Origin: Cymbomonas tetramitiformis | Taxonomy: Eukaryota; Chlorophyta; Pyramimonadophyceae; Pyramimonadales; Pyramimonadaceae | Assembly (NCBI GenBank): GCA_001247695.2 | Contig: LGRX02014718.1 | Location: 43,019-107,018 of the forward strand | Length of the DNA stretch: 64,000 nt | Reading direction: 5' to 3' | In this document: piece by piece, positions 32,760-42,990 of the stretch | Numbering within the stretch: position 1 is the first letter of the stretch | Layout: each line of letters starts with the position of its first letter | The notes under the pieces: generated by a model | What the model was told of the DNA's origin: nothing | Database searches by the model: none | The model's input: the letters and a program-made list of their open reading frames with translations, nothing else | Position numbers and translations under genes: made by a program

Positions 32760-34339
32760 CATTGCATTTGGTTTGAGATGTGTGTATGCTTATCCTTGCG
32801 ACTCCTTTGGCACCCCGTAGCCACAGAAGACTGCACTATGTACCCACGCCGGGGATCAAAGGATTCAGCACACACTTCGGGACACTCATCCGGATTCTCC
32901 GGAGCTCACTAGTGAAGAATGGGACCCCCTAAGTCTCGCTGAGCCACCCGAGCCCCTCTGCATCTGCACCGCCAGCGCACTGCCGCCTTGTGCCTGAAGC
33001 CGGTCCATCCCTGCCCCCGAGCTGCGCGAGCCATATCTCCACCACCAAGCCCACGCGTGAGATGTGTGTGTGTATGCTTATCTATGCCACTCCTTTGGCA
33101 CCCCGTAGCCACAGGAGACTGCACTATGTACCCACGCCGGGGATCAAAGGATTCAGCACACACTTCGGGACACTCATCCGGATTCTCCGGAGCTCACTAG
33201 TGAAGAATGGGACCCCCTAAGCCTCAACCAAGCCCCTCTGCATCTGCACCGCCAGCGCACTGCCGCCTTGTGCCTGAAGCCGGTTCATCCCTGCCCCCCG
33301 ATCTGCGTGAGCCATATCTCCACCACCAAGCCCACGCGCAAGACCACCCCTCTGCTCCCTGAGCCTCACTGGGCCACCTGAGCCCCTCTGCGGCTGTCCT
33401 GCCGGCGCACTGTTGCTGTGTCTCTGGAGCCGGCTCACCCCCGCCAATCGAGCCACCCCTCCACCACCAAGCCCACACCCCACATCACCCCGCTGCCGCC
33501 TAGGCACCCTTGTGTGTGTATGCTTATCCTTGCGACTCCTTTGGCACCCCGTAGCCACAGGAGACTGCACTATGTACCCACGCCGGGGATCAAAGGATTC
33601 AGCACACACTTCGGGACACTCATCCGGATTCTCCGGAGCTCACTAGTGAAGAATGGCACCCCCTATGCCTCGCTGAGCCACCCAAGCCCCTCTGCATCTG
33701 CACCACCAGCGCACTGCCGCCTTGTGCCTGAAGCCGGTCCATCCCTGCCCCCCGATCTGCGCGAGCCATATCTCCACCACCAAGCCCACGCGCAAGACCA
33801 CCCTCTGCTCCCTGAGCCTCACTGGGCCACCTGAGCCCCTCTGCGGCTGTCCTGCCGGCGCACTGCTGCTGTGTCTCTGGAGCCGGCTCACCCCCGCCAA
33901 TCGAGCCACCCCTTCACCACCAAGCCCACACCCCACATCACCCCGCTGCCCCCTACATGTGTGTGTGTATGCTTATCCTTGCGATTCCTTTGGCACCCCG
34001 TAGCCACAGACGACTGCACTATGTACCCACGCCGGGGATCAAAGGATTCAGCACACACTTCGGGACACTCATCCGGATTCTCCGGAGCTCACTAGTGAAG
34101 AATGGGACCCCCTAAGTCTCGCTGAGCCACCCAAGCCCCTCTGCATCTGGACCACCAGCGCACTGCCGCCTTGTGCCTGAAGCCGGTCCATCCCTGCCCC
34201 CCGATCTGCGCGAGCCATATCTCCACCACCAAGCCCACGCGCAAGACCACCCCTTTGCTCCCTGAGCCTCACTGGGCCACCTGAGCCCCTTTGCGGCTGT
34301 CCTGCCGGCGCACTGCTGCTGTGTCTCTGGAGCCGGCTC
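32760..34339. repeat. Large tandem repeat, ~448-bp unit (with a 288-bp short form)
   Basis: TATGTACCCACGCCGGGGAT recurs near 32836, 33126, 33572 and 34020, and once more near 43041 beyond the Copia insertion. Each is followed by a conserved block through CTCCGGAGCTCACTAGTGAA and a Pro-codon-rich block. The Copia element inserted inside one unit, and the unit resumes at 42448. Confidence 0.9.
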
Positions 34340-34740
34340 TATTGGAATCTGCAGTGTCTGCTGATCAGTTTGATGTAAAGCATGACTGTCTAGGCCTTGC
34401 ACAGTAGTCAGGATGCTCAAACCCTGAAGGAACCCTGAAGAAACCCTTAGATCTAGATCTGTAGATCTGTTGAACTAATCGTGGCCATTGGATCATATGA
34501 TGACCATCGGCAAGATACAGTGTGTAATAGTTCACCGGCCCATCGCAGACGTGTCACTGCAGTCGTTATGAACTCGACAGTGACACGTCATACTCTAATT
34601 AGTGAACTTTCGCTTAGACTGCCCAATCAGTAATGTTTGGGCGCTAATGTTCGTGGCGTTTCAAGCTGCGAACTGATATATCTTTTGAGAATGAAAGTTT
34701 ACGCTTGCTTTTGCAAACTACCCTGTATAGAATTCCAACA
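34340..34740 (+). repeat. Copia 5' LTR
   Basis: 401 bp, imperfect terminal inverted ends TATTGGAAT/ATTCCAACA. Contains AGATCTAGATCTGTAGATCT. Confidence 0.95.
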
Positions 34741-34754
34741 GGTTATGGGCCCAC
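34741..34754 (+). promoter_or_regulatory. Primer-binding site for initiator tRNA-Met (internal)
   Basis: GGTTATGGGCCCAC lies directly after the LTR. GGTTATGGGCCC is complementary to the anticodon stem-loop of plant-type initiator tRNA-Met (GGGCCCATAACC), not to its 3' end. That indicates priming by a cleaved half-tRNA, as known for Drosophila copia and Ty5. Confidence 0.8.
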
Positions 34755-34822
34755 TTACGATTTGTAAGTGAGTTCTATTTTGTTTATCACGCAAATTTCC
34801 GCTGCGCGTAAGAGAATTCGTT

Positions 34823-35854
34823 ATGGCAAAGGGCAAGAGTCAAGCGACGACACCGTCTCCTCCTGGTGGCGCGCCAGCATCTGAGGAGAAGCCGGGCGAG
34901 TCGTCTTTGCGGGATATTGCGCTGAGTGGTCAGCAAGAGCAAATCTCGGCGCTTACGGATATGGTGAAGGGCATCACTGCTCAGCTCTACGAGCTTCGCG
35001 GCCTTAATCAGACAGGTCCCCGCGCCACTGTCCCTGTGGACCAACATCTTAATTCGTCGCCCGCTGGTGGGCGACGTCCTTTACCAAGTCTTTCTGATAT
35101 GACTAAGGGGCTTTCCGCGGACTCGCATTTTTCTGGCAAGGAAACTGACCAGGAAGGAATTTGGGACGAGTGGCTTGCGAAAATTCGGCCCTCTCTGCGT
35201 CACCCTTCTCTGGCGCTATTGCTTTCGGAATCTACTCCGCTTCATATGGTGAGGGGGGATGACTCCTATCTTGAGGAAGCGAATCAGCTGTTTTATGACT
35301 TCCTCTGTCGTGTTACCACTAGCACTGCAAACGCTATCGTTCGCAGCTACGAGCGGTACTCTGACGGTCACGAAGCCTGGCTTGAGCCATCCAAATTGCG
35401 ACGCAACACTAGTGTCGTCTACTTCATCAACCAGGTGGATAAGCTGCTTTTACTGCCTAATCAACTTTCGAGCCTTGCCCCTCCTCTTCCAACGTTTCTG
35501 GAATCGAAGGAGACTCTTTGGCGTCTACACGAGTACTCCGTGAACGCGCGCGTTACTCCTTCTGGCAAACCTCTGTGTATGGAGACAGTTGAGACCATAT
35601 ACTCTGCTATGGCTATTGTGCGACTGCACCCCGACTATATGCTCCTCAAGGCCAAATTCATGGTTGAGTCCCTGCCTACTGCGAGTATGCTATCTGACCA
35701 AGTCACATCTCACTACGACACCATACTCGCCCCGCGCGCTGCTGTGACGCACACTGCCCACGCAGTGCACCACGCTGGCGACAACACTGAATCTGAGACT
35801 GCTGGTGCTATTGCTGATGACAGGCGTAAGCAGGAGGAATTGAAGCGACAGTGA
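34823..35854 (+). CDS. gag: Copia GAG (nucleocapsid precursor)
   Basis: 343 codons starting MAKGKSQATTPSPPGGAPAS, about 70 bp after the primer site. A helical N-terminal region (QQEQISALTDMVKGITAQL) and a capsid-like middle (GIWDEWLAKIRPSLRHP, ETLWRLHEYSVNARV) are present. In the same frame, after the TGA at 35852-35854, comes CPVCHRRGHP, a C-x2-C-x4-H zinc-knuckle-like motif. The stop therefore either truncates GAG or is a recent CGA-to-TGA change. The next ORF continues one frame back. Confidence 0.8.
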   Translation: MAKGKSQATTPSPPGGAPASEEKPGESSLRDIALSGQQEQISALTDMVKGITAQLYELRGLNQTGPRATVPVDQHLNSSPAGGRRPLPSLSDMTKGLSADSHFSGKETDQEGIWDEWLAKIRPSLRHPSLALLLSESTPLHMVRGDDSYLEEANQLFYDFLCRVTTSTANAIVRSYERYSDGHEAWLEPSKLRRNTSVVYFINQVDKLLLLPNQLSSLAPPLPTFLESKETLWRLHEYSVNARVTPSGKPLCMETVETIYSAMAIVRLHPDYMLLKAKFMVESLPTASMLSDQVTSHYDTILAPRAAVTHTAHAVHHAGDNTESETAGAIADDRRKQEELKRQ

Positions 35855-38328
35855 CTGGCTGTCAAGGTCCCGTGCCCTGTCTGTCACAGGCGTGGGCACC
35901 CTTTAAGGACTATTTCATCAAGAACGTCGAGAAGCGGGAAGCGTTCTTCAAGAAGGCCTCTCCAACTACCAAGGCGGCAATTCTCAAGGGGGTGGCAGAC
36001 TATGAGAAGCATGGTAGCTTACCGAAGCCTGGTGAACATCTTGGTGCTGCGGCTGGGCAGTCTGAACTTCATCCTGGACTGGAGGAAAGTGGTGAAGCCC
36101 TTTTTGCTCTTGGGGAGGCTGGTCCATCTGACTTGCACCCTGGTCTGGACGAGACTGGTGATGACATATATGCCAGTTCCCTAAGCTCTGGGCTACTTGG
36201 GTCTGGTAATTCTAACATCTCTGACTCACTGACCCCTTGCCCGACCCCGTGCCAGCTATCGACGTGTGGTCGAAGCTCTGTACCGGTGGAGTCTTCATTG
36301 CCGGACGGTACACACTCTGACCTGAGCTCTGGGCTAGCTGAGGCTGGTAATCTCAACATCTCTGGGTCACTGCCTCCTAGCCCGGCCCCGTGCCAGCCCT
36401 GGATATCTGGTCGAGGCTCTGTGCCTGTGGGGTCTCAGTCCTCTGTACTCCCGGTCTTCAATTACTACTCAGTTCTGACAGAGGTGGGCGAGCCTGAGGT
36501 TGCTGTATTCCACACTACTGGTGAGTGTACTGGGGACAATGAGGGCACTATGTGTGCACCTCGTGTGGAATTGTCTTCAGAACGGCACTCTCCTCGAAGG
36601 ACCAAGAGGAAGCACCACTGCTATGTTCCCAACAAGCATTCTCCTGTACTCAGCCATCGTCACCGTACTAGGTTTGTACCTATTTATGACTCATGGGTCT
36701 ACATTGATGTACTCACTGCCTTCTTCCCCGACAAGGCTCGCCTGAAGAGGACACAAGCCCAGTGGGATGATGGACGTGATCAGCACTTGGGTGACACTTT
36801 CCAGATCTCCCCGAGGCAGCTCTGGTTCAAGCCTGGATTGCAGCGATGGCACTCTGTCATGATGGCTGGGTCGGTGGAAATATTCCTTCGTGCTCACCAC
36901 ATACTCGACAGGGGTACTACTCTTCCTCGTAGTGTTGAGCACACTGTCAGTACCAAGAAGGTCCTCTGCCAGCTCCATGTCATCAGACAGGCCACAGAGG
37001 ACATGGACATATTACTGAAGCTGGAGTCTGTCATGGTGCGCACCTCGCTGGTGGACCTGCATAGCTGGGCGTCTGAGCTCGGGGGGGCCACCAGGGCCTT
37101 GATACAGGCAGTGGAGGACTTTGGAGGCATGCTATTCCTCGGTGAGGGGTGGGGCACCAGTGCCTGGCCTGAGTACTCGGATTCTGGCTCGGATGATGAT
37201 GTCTCGCTGCCAGACCTGGAGGATGCCTCTGACTCTGACGAGGAGGAGGAGGACATGCACCTTGGGCAGCCCGTTGAGAGTGATTCTGGATCTGTTAATA
37301 TGCTGGGCTCCCCTAATTATGATCGGCTTCTTGCAGACCGAGATTCCTGGTCTTATCATCCGATGGGGGACAGCTATATGCCTGATCTTCTCTCTATCTC
37401 TGGACAAGCTGGCAGCGGCTCTGATTGCATAGTCCCCGACCTTGCTTCGGGTTCGGACTCTGACTCAGGTGATGATGATTCTCTGCCAGACCTGGAGGAT
37501 GCCTCTGACTCTGACGAGGAGGAGGAGGACATGTACCTTGAGCACTCTGACGAGGAGGAGGAGGACATGTGCCTTGGGCAGCCCGTTGAAGGAGTGGGTT
37601 ACACCCCCTCTGATGATTGGGCCTCTGGACTGCTTGGTCCACCTCGCAAGAACCGCCTCTGTTCTGTGACTCTGGTCCCCGGTGACTACTATGAGGACCA
37701 CTGTGAAGACCACTGTGATGATGCCTTTGGTGACCTCGTCACGGACCTGGACTTGGACTCTGACCCGTGTGATGAGTGTGGTTGGGTGCCTTATGGTGCT
37801 TGGGCATATAGTGTGTATTGTGCCCCTGATGCTGGCCATGCTCAGGTGGCATGTGGTGCGAGTGTTGGTAGTGTTAGCCCTCAGTCCGTTGTGGACAAGA
37901 GTGCTGTTATCGACAGTGGCGCCACCAAGCACATCTTCAACTCTGTCCAGGTGTTCAATGCGGACTATGACACTGCAGCCTGTGAGACCTTCAGTGTGGT
38001 GCAGAGTCAGTCTGTGAGCTCCTCTGGCAGTGGCTCGGTGACCTTTGCCAAGAAGGATGTGAAGTCTGGGCGCATGGTTGGGCTACAGCTCCTTGGCACA
38101 CACTGCATACCTGGACAGCCCTTCAACCTCTTATCGGTGGTGGCGCTCGAGGATGCAGGTTTCCTTGTGGACTTTGGGGCCAGAACTGTGTCCAAAGGGG
38201 GGGCGGTGTTCTCCTTTGCCAGGGTTGGCAACCAGTATATTATGCATGAGGATACCTATGAGACTTTGGACACCCATCTAGCCTGTGCTGCCAAGCATAC
38301 CGATGATCAACGAGACCGCTCTGACTAG
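35851..38328 (+). CDS. Copia ORF2: acidic repeat region plus aspartic protease
   Basis: 825 codons. The N-terminal part (KDYFIKNVEKREAFFKKAS, TKAAILKGVADYEKHGSLP) plausibly continues GAG after a one-base shift near 35890. A spacer of roughly 600 residues is very rich in Ser/Asp/Glu, with duplicated DLEDASDSDEEEEDM blocks at about 37216 and 37491. That is far longer than the usual GAG-protease linker. Near 37905 comes SAVIDSGATKHIFNS, the retroviral-type aspartic protease active site (DSGA), followed by GQPFNLLSVVALEDAGF. The frame ends at TAG 38326-38328, and the same frame continues immediately into the integrase ORF, so this single stop separates protease from the rest of POL. Confidence 0.8.
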   Translation: MTGCQGPVPCLSQAWAPFKDYFIKNVEKREAFFKKASPTTKAAILKGVADYEKHGSLPKPGEHLGAAAGQSELHPGLEESGEALFALGEAGPSDLHPGLDETGDDIYASSLSSGLLGSGNSNISDSLTPCPTPCQLSTCGRSSVPVESSLPDGTHSDLSSGLAEAGNLNISGSLPPSPAPCQPWISGRGSVPVGSQSSVLPVFNYYSVLTEVGEPEVAVFHTTGECTGDNEGTMCAPRVELSSERHSPRRTKRKHHCYVPNKHSPVLSHRHRTRFVPIYDSWVYIDVLTAFFPDKARLKRTQAQWDDGRDQHLGDTFQISPRQLWFKPGLQRWHSVMMAGSVEIFLRAHHILDRGTTLPRSVEHTVSTKKVLCQLHVIRQATEDMDILLKLESVMVRTSLVDLHSWASELGGATRALIQAVEDFGGMLFLGEGWGTSAWPEYSDSGSDDDVSLPDLEDASDSDEEEEDMHLGQPVESDSGSVNMLGSPNYDRLLADRDSWSYHPMGDSYMPDLLSISGQAGSGSDCIVPDLASGSDSDSGDDDSLPDLEDASDSDEEEEDMYLEHSDEEEEDMCLGQPVEGVGYTPSDDWASGLLGPPRKNRLCSVTLVPGDYYEDHCEDHCDDAFGDLVTDLDLDSDPCDECGWVPYGAWAYSVYCAPDAGHAQVACGASVGSVSPQSVVDKSAVIDSGATKHIFNSVQVFNADYDTAACETFSVVQSQSVSSSGSGSVTFAKKDVKSGRMVGLQLLGTHCIPGQPFNLLSVVALEDAGFLVDFGARTVSKGGAVFSFARVGNQYIMHEDTYETLDTHLACAAKHTDDQRDRSD

Positions 38329-41300
38329 AAATTTGAGGACACCAAGCCTCACTTCACCACTCATGGTCCTTTCCTCCTGGAACTATTTTCCTCTGATGAC
38401 AACCACATCCTGGATGATTACTGTACCATCACTGACACATGTTTTGGCAAGGATTGGGCTGGCAGGCATTGCTATGGGAACCCGCCCTTCGACCATGACA
38501 TCATCCTGCAGTGTCTCCAGAAGGCCCTCACTGACTTTGACAAAGACCCTTCCAACACCAAATTTATGTTTGTATTGCCTAAGTGGGTCACAGCAAGCTG
38601 GTGGAGCCTAATCTCTCGCTTTGATATTATTCATGAATACCCTGCTGGTGCAAAGATCTTCTCTGCACCGAGGGAGTCATGCTACAACGTGGCCAATCTG
38701 GAACCTTGTGGCGAAGATTGTGTGTGGATTGAGGACACCAAGTGGCCAGTGGTGGTGTTGTTCAAGAACTCGCACATTACAGAGCAGCTTGACATCAAGT
38801 TGCTACAACATGTGAGGCTGGGTCACATTGGTGACAAGTCTGTTGACCACATGTTCGCTCAGAATATTCCTATGAGTATCAGTGAGTCACAATACTCTGG
38901 CAGCCCGGTACAACACTGCCCCGAGCGGTGCATTGCCTGTAGGCTGACCAAGGCCATCAGGCCCTCTGTGAAGCCCACTGGGAGAGAGCTATCCAAGGAG
39001 CTGGGAAATCTTGTATGGTTAGACACATGTGGACCATTCAGGACCAGTGCTGGGGGGTACAGATGGTTCGTGCTGTTTGTTGATGACTCCACTACCTGGA
39101 TATGCATATTCTTTCTCAAGCTCAAGTCTGACTACCTCAAGGCCTTCAAGCTATACCTGGAGGAGGTAAAGCGCCCGAGGAGCACCATGGGCCTGTCCAG
39201 CGAGTACCACATGGTGCTTCACACTGACGGTGACAGTACCATGATTGCTGGGCAAACTGCAGCATTTTGTGAGGTGCATGGTATTGAGCAAAGGCATGGG
39301 TCCCCATATCTGCATGAGAACCAGGCGAGGGTAGAGAGGTCACACCGAGATGTACAAGCTATGGCCAGAGCTCTCCTACTGACTTCTGGGTTTGGTGTGG
39401 ACATGTGGCCCTTAGCCACCCGCCATGCGGTGTACATCCTTAACCGTGTATTCAGAAAGTCTCTGGGCTGGACTTCAGCCTACTACCTCATCCAGAAGAA
39501 GCATGCGAACTTGTCCCAGCTGCGAGTGTTTGGGTGTATGGCTTACCCTTTCATTGACCCCACGGTTCGTGAACATAAACTCAGTAACCGAGCACGTGAG
39601 CTCAGGTATGTGGGACACTCTGAGGTATCGTCTGCCTATCTCCTGTATGATCATGAGTCTGGAAAGGTGGTCAACTCTGGTATGGTCACTTTCTCTGAGA
39701 GGTTGGACAAGCTGGGCAAGGTGGTGACCACATGGGATCCGTCTGCAGTGACCCCTCTCAAGACCAACTTCATGGTCACCACTCTGGATGCGCCCTACAA
39801 AGATCCACCACCTACACTATTGGAGACTGTTGTATTGGAGCAGGGTGTGCACTTACCTGAAGGTGGTGATGAGATTGTGGCTGTGGTGAAGGTGGAAACC
39901 TCTGATGATGTGTGCTGGGTGAGCTTGAGCTCATATCTCGAGCCAGGCAATGATCGCCTGTCGCTATTGAGGGATTGCCCTACATATGGGAGTATCAATG
40001 CTCACTATCCACTGTTCACTGAGGTATGTGCTGTCACTGGGAAGGGGGACTCTGAGGAGGCCATGATTTGTGGACGTGCTATTGCACCTCATGCTCAACC
40101 CTACTGCGTGGTCCTTCTCACCAACTTCACCATCATGGACCTACCTGCTGGAGACGTGCAATTTCCACCTGCACACACGTGCCTGGGTGTTAAGGCTGCA
40201 GAGACACCCACTGTGCAGAGCTCCCTGCTGCCTGAGGGAGTCACTGAGCCGAAGAGTCACTCTCAGGTCCTGACTTCACCTGACTGCACTGAATGGCTCA
40301 ACTCTATCCAAGATGAGCTGGAGGCACTGGTACAGATCAAGAAGGCTTTACTGATGATGAACGAGGAGGATGTACCTGCTGGGGTGAAGCTGTTGGACAT
40401 GTCCCTGGTGCTCAAGGTCAAGCTGGACAAGCACAGGCAACTCCTAAAAAGGAAGAGCCGGATATGTGTGCGGGGCAATAAACAGGAGTATGGAGTGGAT
40501 TACTATGATACCTTTGCACCATGTACACAGCTGTCATCAGTCAGGATCGTCATCACCCTGGCTCTGAACCTTGGCCTTGTGGTCTACCACATGGATGTTG
40601 ACACTGCCTTTCTAAGCTCAGTGCTCGAGGAGGACCTGTATGTTCGCCTTCCCCGAGGGCTGGTCTATGGGGGGCACAGGTGTGCCAAACTGCTGAAGGC
40701 AGTGTATGGACTGAAGCAGGCTGGTAGAGAGTGGTTTGACACCTCTGATGCCTTCATCATGGGCTATGACTCCAGGATGCAAAGGAGTGACGTGGAGCCC
40801 TGCCTGTATTTCATCCGTGATGCTGCTCTCCAGGTCATTATTCTGGCCTACGTGGATGACTACCTGGTGGCCACCAATGACAAGTCATGGTATGACACCT
40901 TTGTGACCACTTTCCACGCACAGTATGCGTGCAAAGATCTTGGGGTGCTGGACTTGGTCATGGTTATCGGGGTGCGCTGGGGAAGTGACACAGCATACTT
41001 ATCTCAGTCTGGCTATATCTCTCAGATGATCAGCACCTATGGCCTGGATGAGGCCAAGCCAACGAGTTTGCCGATGTCACCTGGCACTGCGCTGACTCCT
41101 GCTGATGGTAAAGGATCCATGCCTTACCGAGCTCTTCTGGGGCAGCTGCAGTGGGTGGCTCGCTGCAGCCGACCTGACATTATGGCAGCAGTATCGGTCC
41201 TGTCAAGGTTTTGCGCTACATATGGTCCAGAGCACTTTGTGGCCCTGAAGCAGGTGGTCAAATATCTGAAGGGCACCAAGGAGTACGAGCTGGTGCTGCG

Positions 41301-41832
41301 CACTGCTTCGGTGCCTGGGGGGTGTGGCACTGGACCAAGCAGACCGTTGCCTCTCTTCATCTACACCGACGCTGACTATGCAGGATGCAAGGTAACCAGA
41401 AGAAGCACCTCCGGTATTGCGGTCTTCCTATGTGGGAGTCTGATCATATTCTCATCTATGATCCAGAAGTGCGTGTCCCTATCCACCACCGAGGCCGAGA
41501 TCATCGCCATGTCGGAGGGGGCTCGGGAGGTGAAGTACGTCCTCAACGTGCTTGACTCCCTGGTGGACATATGCAGACCAGTGCCTATGTACTGTGACAA
41601 CCAGGGAGCTATCCACCTGGCCATTGACTACGTGAACAACTCCCGGTCCAAGCACATTGAAGTGAGGAACATGTACATCAGGGAGCTGGTCAAGGCCAAG
41701 GACACAGAGGCGCTGTACACTGGGACTGATGACAACACCTCTGACATCATGACCAAACCTCTGGCACTCCCTGTATTTCGTGTACACAGAGAGCGACTTG
41801 GTGTGATGAACCTACCTCGTGGTGATCAATAA
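38329..41832 (+). CDS. pol: Copia POL: methyltransferase-like, integrase, RT, RNase H
   Basis: Open in the ORF2 frame from 38329 to TAA at 41830-41832. Its first ATG-led product would begin at 38566. Order: a domain with YGNPPFDHDIILQC and FVLPKWVTASWW (38460-38600); an H-H-C-C integrase zinc region (RLGHIGDKSV, CPERCIACR); the integrase core (WLDTCGPF, HTDGDSTM, NQARVERSHR giving D-D-E); reverse transcriptase (YHMDVDTAFLSSVLEEDLYV and the AYVDDYLVA active site); RNase H (YTDADYAGC, LSTTEAEIIAMSEG). All catalytic residues expected for Copia are present. The extra N-terminal domain is unusual. Its NPPF and P-x-W...W pattern resembles N6-adenine methyltransferase-like domains seen in other retroelements. 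Confidence 0.9.
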   Translation, partial: KFEDTKPHFTTHGPFLLELFSSDDNHILDDYCTITDTCFGKDWAGRHCYGNPPFDHDIILQCLQKALTDFDKDPSNTKFMFVLPKWVTASWWSLISRFDIIHEYPAGAKIFSAPRESCYNVANLEPCGEDCVWIEDTKWPVVVLFKNSHITEQLDIKLLQHVRLGHIGDKSVDHMFAQNIPMSISESQYSGSPVQHCPERCIACRLTKAIRPSVKPTGRELSKELGNLVWLDTCGPFRTSAGGYRWFVLFVDDSTTWICIFFLKLKSDYLKAFKLYLEEVKRPRSTMGLSSEYHMVLHTDGDSTMIAGQTAAFCEVHGIEQRHGSPYLHENQARVERSHRDVQAMARALLLTSGFGVDMWPLATRHAVYILNRVFRKSLGWTSAYYLIQKKHANLSQLRVFGCMAYPFIDPTVREHKLSNRARELRYVGHSEVSSAYLLYDHESGKVVNSGMVTFSERLDKLGKVVTTWDPSAVTPLKTNFMVTTLDAPYKDPPPTLLETVVLEQGVHLPEGGDEIVAVVKVETSDDVCWVSLSSYLEPGNDRLSLLRDCPTYGSINAHYPLFTEVCAVTGKGDSEEAMICGRAIAPHAQPYCVVLLTNFTIMDLPAGDVQFPPAHTCLGVKAAETPTVQSSLLPEGVTEPKSHSQVLTSPDCTEWLNSIQDELEALVQIKKALLMMNEEDVPAGVKLLDMSLVLKVKLDKHRQLLKRKSRICVRGNKQEYGVDYYDTFAPCTQLSSVRIVITLALNLGLVVYHMDVDTAFLSSVLEEDLYVRLPRGLVYGGHRCAKLLKAVYGLKQAGREWFDTSDAFIMGYDSRMQRSDVEPCLYFIRDAALQVIILAYVDDYLVATNDKSWYDTFVTTFHAQYACKDLGVLDLVMVIGVRWGSDTAYLSQSGYISQMISTYGLDEAKPTSLPMSPGTALTPADGKGSMPYRALLGQLQWVARCSRPDIMAAVSVLSRFCATYGPEHFVALKQVVKYLKGTKEYELVLRTASVPGGCGTGPSRPLPLFIYTDADYAGCKVTRRSTSGIAVFLCGSLIIFSSMIQKCVSLSTTEAEIIAMSEGAREVKYVLNVLDSLVDICRPVPMYCDNQGAIHLAIDYVNNSRSKHIEVRNMYIRELVKAKDTEALYTGTDDNTSDIMTKPLALPVFRVHRERLGVMNLPRGDQ

Positions 41833-41833
41833 G

Positions 41834-42005
41834 GAGCTGAAGGGGCACCATCCCCGTACCCCTGGAGCTGAAGGGGCACCATCCCCATATCACTGGAACT
41901 GAAGACTGAAGGGGGCACCATCCCCATAAACTGGAGCTGGAGGGGCACCATCCCAAGAACTGGGTGTTGCTGACTGAAGGGGCACCATTCCCAAGAACTG
42001 GCAGT
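41834..42005. repeat. Short tandem repeat before the Copia 3' LTR
   Basis: About five units built on GGAGCTGAAGGGGCACCATC with CCCGTACCACT-type spacers, between the POL stop and the polypurine tract. Confidence 0.85.
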
Positions 42006-42026
42006 AGGACAACTAGACAGTCACCC

Positions 42027-42037
42027 TTTAGAAGGGG
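42027..42037 (+). promoter_or_regulatory. Copia polypurine tract
   Basis: TTTAGAAGGGG directly precedes the 3' LTR and is the expected plus-strand primer. Confidence 0.7.
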
Positions 42038-42447
42038 TATTGGAATCTGCAGTGTCTGCTGATCAGTTTGATGTAAAGCATGACTGTCTAGGCCTTGCAC
42101 AGTAGTCAGGATGCTCAAACCCTGAAGGAACCCTAAAGAAACCCTATGAAACCCTTAGATCTAGATCTGTAGATCTGCTAAACTAATCGTGGCCGTTGGA
42201 TCATATGATGACCATCGGCAAGACACAGTGTGTAATAGTTCATCGGCCCATCGCAGACGTGTCACTGCAGTCGTTATGAACTCGACAGTGACACGTCATA
42301 CTCTAATTAGTGAACTTTCACTTAGACTGCCCAATCAGTAATGTTTGGCGCTAATGTTCGTGGCGTTTCAAGCTGCGAACTGATATATCTTTTGAGAATG
42401 AAAGTTTACGCTCGCTTTTGCAAACTACCCTGTACAGAATTCCAACA
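42038..42447 (+). repeat. Copia 3' LTR
   Basis: 410 bp. Differs from the 5' LTR mainly by an extra 10 bp (CTATGAAACC) and one missing G. Confidence 0.95.
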
Positions 42448-42710
42448 GGCTCACCCCCGCCAATCGAGCCACCCCTCCACCACCAAGCCCACACCCCACA
42501 TCACCCCGCTGCCGCCTACAGCCTGGTCTCAAGAGAGCTTGCCCACCCACGCCACGGCCAGAATGCCCAAGCGCTGTCCCAAGGGGCTGAGAATGATAAA
42601 CTGGGTTGCCCTCATCCAAACTTGCGCATCCGCCACCGACTTGCGCCTGTAGCCCTCTACCCCCAGCACCAACTCCCTGTGACTGGAGCCCTTGCGCTGA
42701 TTGCCTTGCG

Positions 42711-42732
42711 GTGTGTGTGTGTGTGTGTGTGG
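42711..42732. repeat. (GT)n microsatellite
   Basis: About eleven GT units in an intron. Confidence 0.9.
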
Positions 42733-42739
42733 TTGACCG

Positions 42740-42990
42740 GGAGCCACTGGGGGGCATGCCAGCAGGGTCCGCTTACTCCGTTACCCAGAGACCAACAATT
42801 GTTGGGCGATGATCGGTCACATCGTATCATCCTTCCATGCTGCCTTGCATCTGGGTTGGGAATATGTATGAGTTTGTGGTATCTTGTCACGGCCCCGCCC
42901 TGCTCTTGATTTGCTTTTCACATCCACTGGGATGATGATGGGCTGGCTTTTGTTGGCCGATCTCATGCCGTTCAGTGTGTGTGTGCTTAT
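42740..42990 (+). repeat. Intronic dispersed repeat, copy 1
   Basis: Contains GAGCCACTGGGGGGCATGCC, TTCCATGCTGCCTTGCATCT, TATCTTGTCACGGCCCCGCC and CATCCACTGGGATGATG. It recurs at 46225-46440 in the same orientation at roughly 90% identity. Confidence 0.85.

Larger units (their letters stand above)
34340..42447 (+). mobile_element. Copia (Ty1-type) LTR retrotransposon, 8.1 kb
   Basis: The LTRs (34340-34740 and 42038-42447) both start TATTGGAATC and end GAATTCCAACA. GGCTC at 34335-34339 and 42448-42452 is the target duplication. A primer-binding site follows the 5' LTR and the purine tract TTTAGAAGGGG precedes the 3' LTR. The domain order GAG, protease, integrase, reverse transcriptase, RNase H is that of Copia. 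The reading frame is broken by a TGA after GAG, a frame change near 35890 and a TAG at 38326, so this copy is probably inactive unless these are recoding sites. The LTRs differ mainly by one 10-bp and one 1-bp indel. Confidence 0.95.
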
